Shown: in pieces, positions 23,892-32,152 of the stretch
Position numbering within the stretch: position 1 is the stretch's first letter
Layout: every line of letters starts with the position of its first letter
Assembly (NCBI GenBank): GCA_910579775.1
Contig: CAJTUE010000002.1
Location: forward strand, 248,001 to 312,000
From: an uncultured Oscillospiraceae bacterium
GTDB taxonomy: Bacteria > Bacillota > Clostridia > Oscillospirales > Oscillospiraceae
Length of the DNA stretch: 64,000 nucleotides
Reading direction: 5' to 3'
The notes under the pieces: model-generated
Told to the model about the DNA's origin: nothing
The model's input: only the letters and a program-made list of their open reading frames with translations
The model's database searches: none
Program-made: the position numbers and the translations under genes

Positions 23892-24913
23892 ACAGCGAGA
23901 CCGAGACCAAGCGCCGCTTTTCCGTGGCCTCTTCCCCTCACATTGCTTCTCCCGACTCCACCCCCAACCTGATGCTGGACGTGCTCATCGCCCTGCTGCC
24001 CGCCTGGCTGGTGGCGGTCTACTTCTTTGGCTTCCGGGTGGTATCCCTGACGGCGGTGACCATCGCCGCCGCGGTGGGGGCAGAATACCTCTACCGCCGT
24101 CTCACCAAGCAGCACCAGACCATCGGCGATCTCTCCGCCGCCGTCACCGGGCTGCTACTCACCATGTGCCTGCCGGTGGAGACCCCCTACTGGATCGCCG
24201 CCCTGGGCGCCGTGTTCGCCATCGTGGTAGTCAAGCAGCTCTTCGGCGGTCTGGGCAAGAACTTTATGAACCCCGCTCTGGCAGGCCGGGTGTTTCTCTT
24301 CTCCTTCCCCGCCGTTATGGGCAAGTACATCGCGCCCGGACGCACCTTCTGGGCCCCCATCTTCGGCGGCGGTGTGGAGACCGTTTCCAGCGCCACCCCC
24401 ATGTCCTATCTCCACCAGGGTCTGCTTCCCGAGGGGATCAGCCTCCGCCAGCTCCTGGTGGGCCAGCAGGCGGGCTGTCTGGGCGAGGTCGCCTCCCTGA
24501 TGCTCCTGTTCGGTGGAGCCTATCTGGTTCTCCGCAAGGTCATCTCTCCCCGCATCCCTCTTTGCTACTTAGGCACCGTCGCCGTTCTCACCTTCCTCTT
24601 CCCCATGGGCGGCATCGGCCGAATGGACTGGATGCTCTATAACCTCTTCTCCGGTGGACTCATGCTGGGGGCCATCTTCATGGCCACCGACTATGTTACC
24701 TCCCCTGTCACCCCCACTGGCCGGACGGTCTACGCCATCGGCTGCGGCGCGCTGACCGTGTTCCTGCGCTACTTCGGCACCTATCCCGAGGGGGTGTCCT
24801 TCGCGATCCTGGTGATGAACACCCTGGTGTGGTCGCTGGACAAGGCGTTCCCGCCCCACCGCTTTGGCACGCCTTGGTTCCAAAAGAAGGAAAAGAAGGA
24901 GGCGAGCAAATAA
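23888..24913 (+). CDS. rnfD: Rnf complex subunit RnfD
   Basis: A 341-residue polytopic membrane subunit. SSPHIASPDSTPNLMLDVLIALLP, QTIGDLSAAVTGLLLTM and GLGKNFMNPALAGRV are diagnostic; the FMN-linked threonine lies in the ATDYVTSPVTPTG segment. It starts inside the rnfC stop and ends one base into the rnfG start. The C-terminus is lysine-rich (FQKKEKKEASK). Confidence 0.95.
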   Translation: MNSETETKRRFSVASSPHIASPDSTPNLMLDVLIALLPAWLVAVYFFGFRVVSLTAVTIAAAVGAEYLYRRLTKQHQTIGDLSAAVTGLLLTMCLPVETPYWIAALGAVFAIVVVKQLFGGLGKNFMNPALAGRVFLFSFPAVMGKYIAPGRTFWAPIFGGGVETVSSATPMSYLHQGLLPEGISLRQLLVGQQAGCLGEVASLMLLFGGAYLVLRKVISPRIPLCYLGTVAVLTFLFPMGGIGRMDWMLYNLFSGGLMLGAIFMATDYVTSPVTPTGRTVYAIGCGALTVFLRYFGTYPEGVSFAILVMNTLVWSLDKAFPPHRFGTPWFQKKEKKEASK

Positions 24914-25539
24914 TGGACTCCCCCGTCATTGAGACCCAAGAGGCGCAAGAGACCGCTGCCAAGGTCAAAAAGCCTCTGGACCCCCGCGTCCAATATTATC
25001 TGCGCATCATCGGCACCCTCTTTGTCATCACCGCCATCGTCGCCGTGCTCCTCTCCCTGGTGAACATGGTCACCAGACCCATGATCAACACCCACGCGGA
25101 GGAAAAGCGTGTGGCCGCGCTCTCCAAGGTCATGCCTGACGCCGACTTTGAACCTGTCACCCACCTGCCCGAGGGCATCGACGGTCTGGTGTCCATTACC
25201 AAGGCCACCAGGAACGGCTCCCCCGCAGGCTGCTGCGTCCAGATCACCACCAACGGCTTTGGCGGAAGTCTGGAACTGATGGTGGGGGTGGACGGCAACG
25301 GCGCCGTCACCGGCGTGGACATTCTCAGCCACGCTGAGACCCTGAACACCAACCGCCACGGCTGGCTCCTGGAACAGTACCCCGGCCACTCCGGCGAGAT
25401 CCTGGTCTCCAAGACCTCCGCCGACTCCTCCCACATCCAGGCCATCTCCGGCGCCACCGTCACCTCCAACGGCGTCACCCGGGGCGTCAACAACGCACTC
25501 AAGGCAGCCGAGGCCTATCAGAAAGGAGGGCTCTCCTGA
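24913..25539 (+). CDS. rnfG: Rnf complex subunit RnfG
   Basis: A 208-residue protein with one membrane helix (about residues 31-54) and a single extracytoplasmic FMN-binding domain ending in AISGATVTSNG; Thr182 is the expected FMN attachment site. The start (MDSPVIET) overlaps the rnfD stop. This is the normal single-domain form, in contrast to the doubled RnfG at 11933-13243. Flavinylation probably depends on the ApbE encoded at 15567-16643. Confidence 0.95.
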   Translation: MDSPVIETQEAQETAAKVKKPLDPRVQYYLRIIGTLFVITAIVAVLLSLVNMVTRPMINTHAEEKRVAALSKVMPDADFEPVTHLPEGIDGLVSITKATRNGSPAGCCVQITTNGFGGSLELMVGVDGNGAVTGVDILSHAETLNTNRHGWLLEQYPGHSGEILVSKTSADSSHIQAISGATVTSNGVTRGVNNALKAAEAYQKGGLS

Positions 25540-26279
25540 TGGCAAACGAAGTAAAGCAGGCCGAGGCTGAGGTCAAGGCAGAGGAGACCTTGGTCCAGGC
25601 CAAGCCGGTCCGAAAGTCCGATCCCCGTATCAAGGAGATCGTCCTCAACGGCCTTATTTTCCAAAACCCCATCCTGGTGCTGTTTTTGGGCATGTGCTCG
25701 ACCTTAGCGGTGTCCACCTCCCTCACCAACGCGCTGGGTATGGGCCTTTCCACCACCATCGTGTTGATCTGCTCCAACGTGGTCATCTCTCTCCTGCGCA
25801 AGGCCATTCCCAAGGAGGTCCGCATCGCCTGCTACGTGGTCATCATCGCCGGCTTTGTCACCATCGTGGAGCTGTGTCTGAAGGCTTTCCTCCCCGCCCT
25901 GTCCGAGTCTCTGGGCATTTTCATTCCCCTCATCGTGGTCAACTGCATCATCCTGGGCCGCGCCGAGGCCTTCGCCTCTAAGGAGACCCCCGGCTACGCC
26001 GCGTTGGACGGTCTCTCCATGGGCCTGGGCTTTACCGCCGCGCTGTCCATTATGGGCTTCATCCGGGAGCTTTTGGGTGCGGGCGCTATCCTTGGTCACG
26101 AAATTTTGCCCGTAAAAGCCATCCTCATTGCCGCCCCCTGCGGCGGGTTCCTGGTGCTGGGTACGCTGGTGGCGGTGGTGCAGCATTTCCGCGCCAAGCC
26201 CCCCAAGGCTCCTAAGACCGAGGCGAAAGATGACACCGCCCCTGTTGAGGCGGATGTGAAAGGAGGGGACGCCCAATGA
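25539..26279 (+). CDS. rnfE: Rnf complex subunit RnfE
   Basis: A 246-residue six-helix membrane subunit with charged N- and C-terminal extensions. Cys53 (LGMCSTLAVS) and Cys136 (VVNCIILGRAEAFA) are the two conserved cysteines that, with the RnfA pair, hold the intramembrane [2Fe-2S] cluster. Start and stop overlap rnfG and rnfA. Confidence 0.95.
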   Translation: MANEVKQAEAEVKAEETLVQAKPVRKSDPRIKEIVLNGLIFQNPILVLFLGMCSTLAVSTSLTNALGMGLSTTIVLICSNVVISLLRKAIPKEVRIACYVVIIAGFVTIVELCLKAFLPALSESLGIFIPLIVVNCIILGRAEAFASKETPGYAALDGLSMGLGFTAALSIMGFIRELLGAGAILGHEILPVKAILIAAPCGGFLVLGTLVAVVQHFRAKPPKAPKTEAKDDTAPVEADVKGGDAQ

Positions 26280-26866
26280 GCTTGACTGAGCTTGTCTCCC
26301 TGTCCCTGGCCGCCATTTTGGCGGAAAACTTCGTGCTGGTGAAGTTTCTGGGCATCTGCCCCTTCCTGGGGGTATCCAAAAAGACGGACACCGCTATTGG
26401 CATGGGCCTGGCCGTGGTGTTCGTCATGGGCCTTTCCTCCATGGTCACCTGGCTGGTCAACGAGTTCCTGCTTCTCCCTCTGGGGCTGGAGTATATGCAG
26501 ACGGTGGCCTTTATCCTGGTCATCGCCGCGCTGGTGCAGTTTGTGGAGCTGTTCCTGAAAAAGTTCGTCCCCACTCTCTATACCGCTCTGGGCATCTACC
26601 TCCCCCTTATCACCACCAACTGCGCCGTGCTGGGCGCGGCTCTGCTGAATGTCCAGAACGAGCGGAGCTTCCTGGCCTCCACCGCCTTCGGCGTGTTCTC
26701 CGGTCTGGGCTTCACCCTGGCCATCGTCCTCTTCGCCAGCGTCCGTGAACGGCTTGCCTACGCTAAGTTCCCCAAGTGCTTTGAAGGCTTCCCCCAGGCG
26801 CTCATCACCGCTGGCCTGATCGCCATGGCCTTTATGGGCTTCTCCGGGCTTCAGGTGGTTTGGTGA
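26276..26866 (+). CDS. rnfA: Rnf complex subunit RnfA
   Basis: A 196-residue membrane subunit. Cys28 (GICPFLGVSK) and Cys116 (TTNCAVLGAAL) are present as expected for cluster-binding RnfA. The start overlaps the rnfE stop (ATGA). Confidence 0.96.
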   Translation: MSLTELVSLSLAAILAENFVLVKFLGICPFLGVSKKTDTAIGMGLAVVFVMGLSSMVTWLVNEFLLLPLGLEYMQTVAFILVIAALVQFVELFLKKFVPTLYTALGIYLPLITTNCAVLGAALLNVQNERSFLASTAFGVFSGLGFTLAIVLFASVRERLAYAKFPKCFEGFPQALITAGLIAMAFMGFSGLQVVW

Positions 26867-26893
26867 TTTCATGCTGAGAAAGGTTGTGTGACC

Positions 26894-27682
26894 ATGCTTA
26901 ATGTTGTATACGCCTTCGCGGTGCTGGCAGGGCTTGGCGTTTTGTTCGGCGGAGTGCTGGCCGTGGCGGGCAAGGTGTTCGCCGTGGATGAGGACCCCCG
27001 TCTGGAGCCGCTCACCGAGGCCCTCCCCGGCGCCAACTGCGGCGGGTGCGGCTTCTCCGGCTGCGCCGCCTACGCCGCCGCCGTCCTGTCGGGCAAGGCC
27101 GCTCCCGGAGGCTGTCCCGTAGGTGGCGAGGAGGCCGCCAAGGCCATGGCGGAGATCATGGGTGTCTCTTTGAGCGCCCAGGCCCGTAAAGTGGCCCTGG
27201 TCCACTGTACCGGCCACGGCCACGTCCACCAGAACTATGACTACGACGGTATCAACGACTGCCTTGCCGCCTCCCGCCTCCCCGGCGGCGGTCCGCTGGC
27301 CTGCCCTGACGGCTGTCTGGGCTTCGGCTCGTGTGTAAAAGCCTGCCCTTTCGACGCCATCCACGTGGACCCGGAAAACCATGTGGCCGTGGTGGACCCG
27401 GACAAATGTAAGGCCTGCGGCAAGTGTATTGCCACCTGCCCCCGCGGCATCATCTCCCTGGTGCCCGCCGACCCCCACGTGTCCATCCTCTGCTCCAGCA
27501 AGCGCAAGGGCGTTTTTGTGCGGCAGGTGTGCGACATCGGCTGTCTGGGCTGCGGCATCTGCGAAAAGACCTGCCCCGAGGGAGCTATCACCGTGGAGCA
27601 GTTCCTGGCCCGGATCGACTATGACAAGTGCGTCCACTGTGAAAAGTGCGAGGAAAAGTGCCCCCGCCATCTCATCCGCTGA
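26894..27682 (+). CDS. rnfB: Rnf complex subunit RnfB, ferredoxin-side iron-sulfur protein
   Basis: A 262-residue protein with an N-terminal membrane anchor, a four-cysteine [4Fe-4S] domain (ANCGGCGFSGCAAYA and a later GGCPVGG) and at least four ferredoxin-type motifs, including CKACGKCIATCP, CLGCGICEKTCP and CVHCEKCEEKCP. It receives electrons from reduced ferredoxin and passes them toward RnfA and RnfE. The ATG at 26894 is used; a GTG six bases upstream is possible because GAGAAAGG lies closer to it. This is the only rnfB in the window. Confidence 0.95.
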   Translation: MLNVVYAFAVLAGLGVLFGGVLAVAGKVFAVDEDPRLEPLTEALPGANCGGCGFSGCAAYAAAVLSGKAAPGGCPVGGEEAAKAMAEIMGVSLSAQARKVALVHCTGHGHVHQNYDYDGINDCLAASRLPGGGPLACPDGCLGFGSCVKACPFDAIHVDPENHVAVVDPDKCKACGKCIATCPRGIISLVPADPHVSILCSSKRKGVFVRQVCDIGCLGCGICEKTCPEGAITVEQFLARIDYDKCVHCEKCEEKCPRHLIR

Positions 27683-27693
27683 GGTGACGCCGC

Positions 27694-28197
27694 ATGCATA
27701 ACGAGCTGACCAAAAAGGATCTGGAGCTCATGCGCCAGGAGCTGGATCACCGCCGCATTGTTCTGCGGCCCCAGCTTTTAGAAGCGGTGAAGGTGGCCCG
27801 CGGCTTTGGCGACCTGAGCGAGAACTTTGAGTACAAGGCCGCCAAGCAGGAGAAAAACCGCAACGAGGGCCGCATCCGTTTTTTGGAGAACATGATAAAG
27901 ACCGCCGTGATGGTGGAGGACGCCGCGCCCGAGGGTTGCGCGGGGCTGTTCGACCGTATCACCGTCTACCTCCCGGAGGACGACGCGGAGGAGAGCTACC
28001 GCATCGTCACCACCGTCCGTCAGGACGCCCTCCATGGTCTCATCAGCAAGGAGTCCCCTGTGGGCAAGGCCCTGCTGGGCAGCAAGGTGGGGGACACCGT
28101 ACACATCCAGGTCAACGCCGACTACGGCTATGACATGATCGTCCGCGCCATCGAAAAGGGCGGCGACGATGGCTCCGTCCCCTTGAACAGGTATTGA
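27694..28197 (+). CDS. greA: GreA/GreB family transcription elongation factor
   Basis: A 167-residue two-domain protein: N-terminal coiled coil with the GDLSENFEYKAAKQEKNRNEGRI signature carrying the acidic tip, and a C-terminal FKBP-like domain ending SPVGKALLGSKVGDTVHI. It stimulates transcript cleavage by backtracked RNA polymerase. It is only 11 bases behind rnfB and may be co-transcribed with the rnf operon before the terminator. Slightly diverged from housekeeping GreA, so a paralogue is possible. Confidence 0.88.
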   Translation: MHNELTKKDLELMRQELDHRRIVLRPQLLEAVKVARGFGDLSENFEYKAAKQEKNRNEGRIRFLENMIKTAVMVEDAAPEGCAGLFDRITVYLPEDDAEESYRIVTTVRQDALHGLISKESPVGKALLGSKVGDTVHIQVNADYGYDMIVRAIEKGGDDGSVPLNRY

Positions 28198-28234
28198 AAA
28201 ACAGCCCTTCGGAAACGCTCCGAAGGGCTGTTTT
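28197..28234. terminator. Bidirectional terminator between greA and the eutQ-like gene
   Basis: A 13-bp stem (AACAGCCCTTCGG and its complement) with A-run and T-run flanks, shared by the converging genes. Confidence 0.9.
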
Positions 28235-28235
28235 G

Positions 28236-28673
28236 TCAGCTGTTCCAGTCGGCGGGATAGGTGACGTACACATACCGGGCCAGGTCGGGAGAAGAAAAGG
28301 AAATGCTGGAACCTTTGGGGATATAGAAGATATCCCCCGCTCGCCCCGTGTAGGTCCGCTCCCCGACCTTGATCTCCAGCGTCCCGGACAACACGACGTC
28401 AAACTCGTCATAGCTCAGCGTCCATGGGAAGGAGGTCTTTTCCACCTCCATCACCCCCGCGGCAATACGGGGCGCCTCTGCCAGAGTGGTCACGTCCTTT
28501 ACCCGCACGTCGCTCCGCCCCTCAAAGGGCTCGCACTTCACTGTACCGGAGCGCACCAGCAGTACCCCGGAGGGGTCGGCCTCCTTGTGGAAGCCGCCCA
28601 CGCCGCCGTTTCCGTTCAGCACCAGCAGGACCTGCTCCACCACGTCTTTTAGCTGTTCCTTCGTCCACTCCAT
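28236..28673 (-). CDS. Cupin domain protein, EutQ-like
   Basis: A 145-residue protein with a short N-terminal helix pair and a C-terminal cupin barrel (YDEFDVVLSGTLEIKVGERTYTGRAGDIFYIPKGSSISF), the arrangement of EutQ C-terminal domains. EutQ is linked to ethanolamine utilization microcompartments and acetate kinase activity. It overlaps the eutH gene by one base. No ammonia-lyase or shell protein genes are in the window. Confidence 0.75.
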   Translation of the reverse strand: MEWTKEQLKDVVEQVLLVLNGNGGVGGFHKEADPSGVLLVRSGTVKCEPFEGRSDVRVKDVTTLAEAPRIAAGVMEVEKTSFPWTLSYDEFDVVLSGTLEIKVGERTYTGRAGDIFYIPKGSSISFSSPDLARYVYVTYPADWNS

Positions 28674-29905
28674 CAGCGCTTCCCTCCCCTGCTGTCCTGA
28701 ATTTTAGAAAGGAGCTTGGGGGACAGCCAGCTGCACAGGATCAACGCCGTGACACCGGCCACCACCTTGCCAATGATCATGGGGAAGATCATGTCTTGGT
28801 TGACTCCCGCCGTAAAGCCCAGGTGGTCGCCAAACACGAAGGACGCCCCCACCGCGAAGGCCACGTTGAGGAGTTTACCCTTCTCGTTCATCTCCCCAAA
28901 GATGTTGAACATGGCAATGTTGTTGGCAAGCGTCGCCACCAGCCCCGCCGAACCGCTCTCGTTCATCCCCAGAGCCTTGCCAAGCTTACCCAGAGCTTTT
29001 CCAAAGGTCTTGGTGATCCACTTTACCATGGGGAAGGCGCCGATGAGGACCACGGCGATCTGCCCACACACCAGCAGCCCCTCCTCCAGGGGCACCAGTC
29101 CCCCCTCGCTCTCCGCCTCCACCATCAGGTTAAAGAGGGGGAAATGGATGCCGGTCTGATATTGGAACACAGCAATGGCGGTGAATACCGTAATGACAGC
29201 GGTGACCCCCGCGCCGAAGTGATTGAACCCTGCGATCATCTTTGCCGGGGCAAACCACAGGCCCAGAACGATGAGGGCGGCGATGAGGATCACCGGGATC
29301 AGGTTGCGGAAAATCGCCAGAAGATCCATGGGATAGGGAGTCATAGCCATGGCCAATCCCCCGGCGATACAGCCAATGGGGATGGTGATGAGCCCCGCCA
29401 GGGTGCCCGCCCCCAAATAGGGCCGATCCTCCGGCTTGATAATGGACAGGGCTACCGGGATGGTAAACACCAGCGTCGCCCCCATCATAGTGCCCAGGAT
29501 CAACCCGGAAAAGTTGGCTGCCGCCTCGGTCTGGGCCAGCTCCTGGGCCAGGGGGTAGCCTCCCATGTCACAGGCCAGCAGGGTCCCGGCGAACATGGCT
29601 CCGTCCGCCCCCAGCAGGCGGTAGAGGGGCACGACAATGGGCTCCAGCACCGCCGCAAGCACCGGTGCGGCGGCCACCACCCCCGCCATGGCGATGGCCA
29701 GGGGACCCATGGCCCGGAAGCCCTCGTCAAACTCCTGCCCATAGCCCAGCTTGTTGCCCCGCAGCTTGTCAATGGCTCCCACCAGCATGAAGATCATCAT
29801 AATGAGGATGATGACCGAGTTGACCGACAGCCCAGCCACCCATTCCCGCACGCTGGAGGTAAATACCTCCACGTCGCTCACCCGTTCCCAAAGCTCCGCA
29901 AACAT
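28673..29905 (-). CDS. eutH: Ethanolamine permease-like protein EutH
   Basis: A 410-residue membrane protein with 10-11 helices. IILIMMIFMLVGAIDKLRGNKLG, GQEFDEGFRAMGPLAIAMAGV and FGDHLGFTAGV are typical of EutH, which takes up ethanolamine at low concentration. The ATG at 29905 is chosen because GGAAGGGAG precedes it at normal spacing; upstream ATGs in the same frame lack a site. Only the eutQ-like gene accompanies it, so its link to a complete ethanolamine pathway is not shown here. Confidence 0.88.
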   Translation of the reverse strand: MFAELWERVSDVEVFTSSVREWVAGLSVNSVIILIMMIFMLVGAIDKLRGNKLGYGQEFDEGFRAMGPLAIAMAGVVAAAPVLAAVLEPIVVPLYRLLGADGAMFAGTLLACDMGGYPLAQELAQTEAAANFSGLILGTMMGATLVFTIPVALSIIKPEDRPYLGAGTLAGLITIPIGCIAGGLAMAMTPYPMDLLAIFRNLIPVILIAALIVLGLWFAPAKMIAGFNHFGAGVTAVITVFTAIAVFQYQTGIHFPLFNLMVEAESEGGLVPLEEGLLVCGQIAVVLIGAFPMVKWITKTFGKALGKLGKALGMNESGSAGLVATLANNIAMFNIFGEMNEKGKLLNVAFAVGASFVFGDHLGFTAGVNQDMIFPMIIGKVVAGVTALILCSWLSPKLLSKIQDSRGGKR

Positions 29906-29993
29906 TCCGCCGCTCCCTTCCAGCTCTTTCATTGGGATTAGTGTGGTCGCTCCAAGAAAAATTATTCCAGATATGGCTTTTTCCACAGAGCTG

Positions 29994-30002
29994 TGCTAAA
30001 AT
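29994..30002 (+). promoter_or_regulatory. Extended -10 promoter element of leuCD
   Basis: TGCTAAAAT, an extended -10 element, lies 34 bases before the leuC ATG. A -35 match is weak (TGGCTT at 29974-29979). It is divergent from eutH. Confidence 0.45.
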
Positions 30003-30035
30003 AGATACCACATTTTCAACCAAGGAGGTCATCTT

Positions 30036-31295
30036 ATGGCAATGACCATGACCCAGAAGATCCTGGCACGGGCCGCGGGGCTGGAGACCGTGGAGGTGGG
30101 CCAGCTCATCGAGGGTAAGCTGGACCTGGTACTGGGCAATGACATCACCACCCCCGTGGCCATCACGGAATTTGACAAGGCGGGACTGACGGAGGTCTTC
30201 GACAAGGATAAGATCGCCATCGTCCTGGACCACTACACCCCCTGCAAGGACATCCAGGCGGCCCGGCTGTGCGCCAAGGCCCGGGATTTCGCCAAGCGCT
30301 TTGCCATCACCAACTTTTTTGACGTAGGCCAGGTAGGGGTGGAGCACGCTCTCATCCCCGAAAAGGGCCTTGCCGCCCCCGGCGAGGTGATCGTGGGCGC
30401 GGACTCCCACACCTGTACTTACGGCGCGCTGGGCGCGTTCTCCACCGGCGTCGGCTCCACCGACATGGCCGCGGGGATGGCCACTGGGCGTCTGTGGTTC
30501 AAGGTCCCCCCTGCCATCCGGGTGGAGCTGACGGGCAAGCTGCCCCCCTACGTCTCGGGCAAGGACGTGATCCTCCACCTCATCGGCCTCATCGGGGTGG
30601 ATGGCGCGCTCTACCAGTCCCTGGAGTTTACCGGCAACGGCGTTTCCTCTCTGGAGATGGACGACCGCTTCACTATCTGCAACATGGCCATCGAGGCGGG
30701 GGCCAAGAACGGTATTTTCCCGGTGGACGACAAAACGACGGCTTACCTGAAGGAGCACTGTGCCCGGTCCTGGACCGCTCTGGAAGCCGACAGCGACGCC
30801 GTCTACGCCCGCACCGTGACCATCGACCTTTCCTCCCTGGAGCCCACCGTCTCCCTCCCCCATCTGCCCTCCAATACCAAGACGGTCACGGAGGTGTCGG
30901 GGACCTCTATCCAGCAGGTGGTCATCGGCTCTTGCACCAACGGGCGCATCAAGGACCTGCGGGAGGCCGCTGCCATCCTCAAGGGCCGCAAGGTGGCAGA
31001 CGGCGTGCGCTGTATCGTTATCCCTGCTACCCAGGCCATTGTGAAGCAGGCGCTTGCCGAGGGACTGATGGATATCTTCCTGGACGCGGGCTGCGCCTTC
31101 TCCACCCCCACCTGCGGTCCCTGCCTGGGCGGACACATGGGGGTGCTCTCCGACGGCGAGCGGTGCGTCTCCACCACCAACCGCAACTTTGTGGGCCGCA
31201 TGGGCCCGGTGGACTCGGAGATCATCCTGGCCTCCCCCGCCGTGGCCGCCGCCAGCGCCGTCAAAGGCTGTGTGGCCGACCCCAGAACGCTGTAA
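30036..31295 (+). CDS. leuC: 3-isopropylmalate dehydratase large subunit
   Basis: A 419-residue aconitase-family protein of the short (archaeal/HacA-like) LeuC type. GADSHTCTYGALGAF, GSCTNGRIKDL and TPTCGPCLGG supply the [4Fe-4S] cluster cysteines. With LeuD it isomerises 2-isopropylmalate to 3-isopropylmalate. AAGGAGGT lies six bases before the ATG. First gene of leuC-leuD-tfoX-like-leuB. Confidence 0.95.
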   Translation: MAMTMTQKILARAAGLETVEVGQLIEGKLDLVLGNDITTPVAITEFDKAGLTEVFDKDKIAIVLDHYTPCKDIQAARLCAKARDFAKRFAITNFFDVGQVGVEHALIPEKGLAAPGEVIVGADSHTCTYGALGAFSTGVGSTDMAAGMATGRLWFKVPPAIRVELTGKLPPYVSGKDVILHLIGLIGVDGALYQSLEFTGNGVSSLEMDDRFTICNMAIEAGAKNGIFPVDDKTTAYLKEHCARSWTALEADSDAVYARTVTIDLSSLEPTVSLPHLPSNTKTVTEVSGTSIQQVVIGSCTNGRIKDLREAAAILKGRKVADGVRCIVIPATQAIVKQALAEGLMDIFLDAGCAFSTPTCGPCLGGHMGVLSDGERCVSTTNRNFVGRMGPVDSEIILASPAVAAASAVKGCVADPRTL

Positions 31296-31308
31296 GGAGG
31301 AATGAAAC

Positions 31309-31794
31309 ATGAAAATCTATAAATACGGCGACAACGTAGATACCGACGTCATCATCCCCGCCCGCCATTTGAACGACCCCTCTCCCGCCGCCCTGGCCTC
31401 CCACTGCATGGAGGACATCGACGCGGACTTTGCAAAAACGGTAGAGCCGGGGGACATCGTGGTGGCTGGTAAAAACTTTGGCTGCGGCTCCAGCCGGGAG
31501 CACGCTCCCCTGGCCCTCAAGTCCAGCGGAGTGGGTTGCGTTATCGCTCCCTCCTTTGCCCGCATCTTTTATCGAAACGCCATCAACATCGGCTTCCCCA
31601 TCGTGGAGTGCGCCGAGGCGGCTGAGGCCATTCGACCCGGCGATGAGGTGACGGTGGATTTTGCCACCGGAGTCATCACCGACGCCACTCAGGGCAAGAC
31701 CTGGCAGGCCGCTCCCTTCCCCGCCTTTATTGACGGCATCATCCAAAGCGGCGGCCTGTTGGCCTCACTGAAGGCCCGGGGCGTGGCCCGCTAA
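31309..31794 (+). CDS. leuD: 3-isopropylmalate dehydratase small subunit
   Basis: A 161-residue swivel-domain protein: GDNVDTDVIIPARHL at the start and the NFGCGSSREHAPLAL substrate loop near 58-72. It completes the LeuC active site. It follows leuC after 13 bases with its own AAGGAGG. Confidence 0.95.
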   Translation: MKIYKYGDNVDTDVIIPARHLNDPSPAALASHCMEDIDADFAKTVEPGDIVVAGKNFGCGSSREHAPLALKSSGVGCVIAPSFARIFYRNAINIGFPIVECAEAAEAIRPGDEVTVDFATGVITDATQGKTWQAAPFPAFIDGIIQSGGLLASLKARGVAR

Positions 31795-31810
31795 GAAAGG
31801 AGGCGCTTCT

Positions 31811-32128
31811 ATGGCAACCAGTAAGGAATACATGGATTTTATTTTGGAGCAGTGCCCGGAGGGTGTGTCCTGCCGGGCTATGATGGGAGAATATGTCCTC
31901 TACTACCGGGATAAGGTTGCAGGCGGCGTCTATGACGAGCGTCTGCTGGTCAAGCCGGTGGAGGCGGCGGTGTCCATGACCCCCGACCCCCGCTTTGAGG
32001 TCCCCTACCCCGGCGCCAAGGAGCTGTTGGCGGTGGACAACGTGGACGACCGCGACTTTTTAGCCGCCCTATTCCCCGCCATGTACGATCAGCTCCCCGT
32101 CCCTAAACCCAAGAAGAAAAAGGCGTAA
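31811..32128 (+). CDS. TfoX/Sxy N-terminal domain protein
   Basis: A 105-residue protein resembling the TfoX N-terminal domain: SCRAMMGEYVLYYRDKVAGGVYDERLLVKP and a PYPGAKELL turn. TfoX/Sxy is a competence regulator in Gammaproteobacteria, but single-domain relatives in Firmicutes have no established role. It is placed between leuD and leuB with 16 and 24 base gaps, so it is expressed with the leucine genes. The C-terminus is a lysine run. Confidence 0.8.
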   Translation: MATSKEYMDFILEQCPEGVSCRAMMGEYVLYYRDKVAGGVYDERLLVKPVEAAVSMTPDPRFEVPYPGAKELLAVDNVDDRDFLAALFPAMYDQLPVPKPKKKKA

Positions 32129-32152
32129 GCCCACCGAAAAGGAGTGCTTTCT

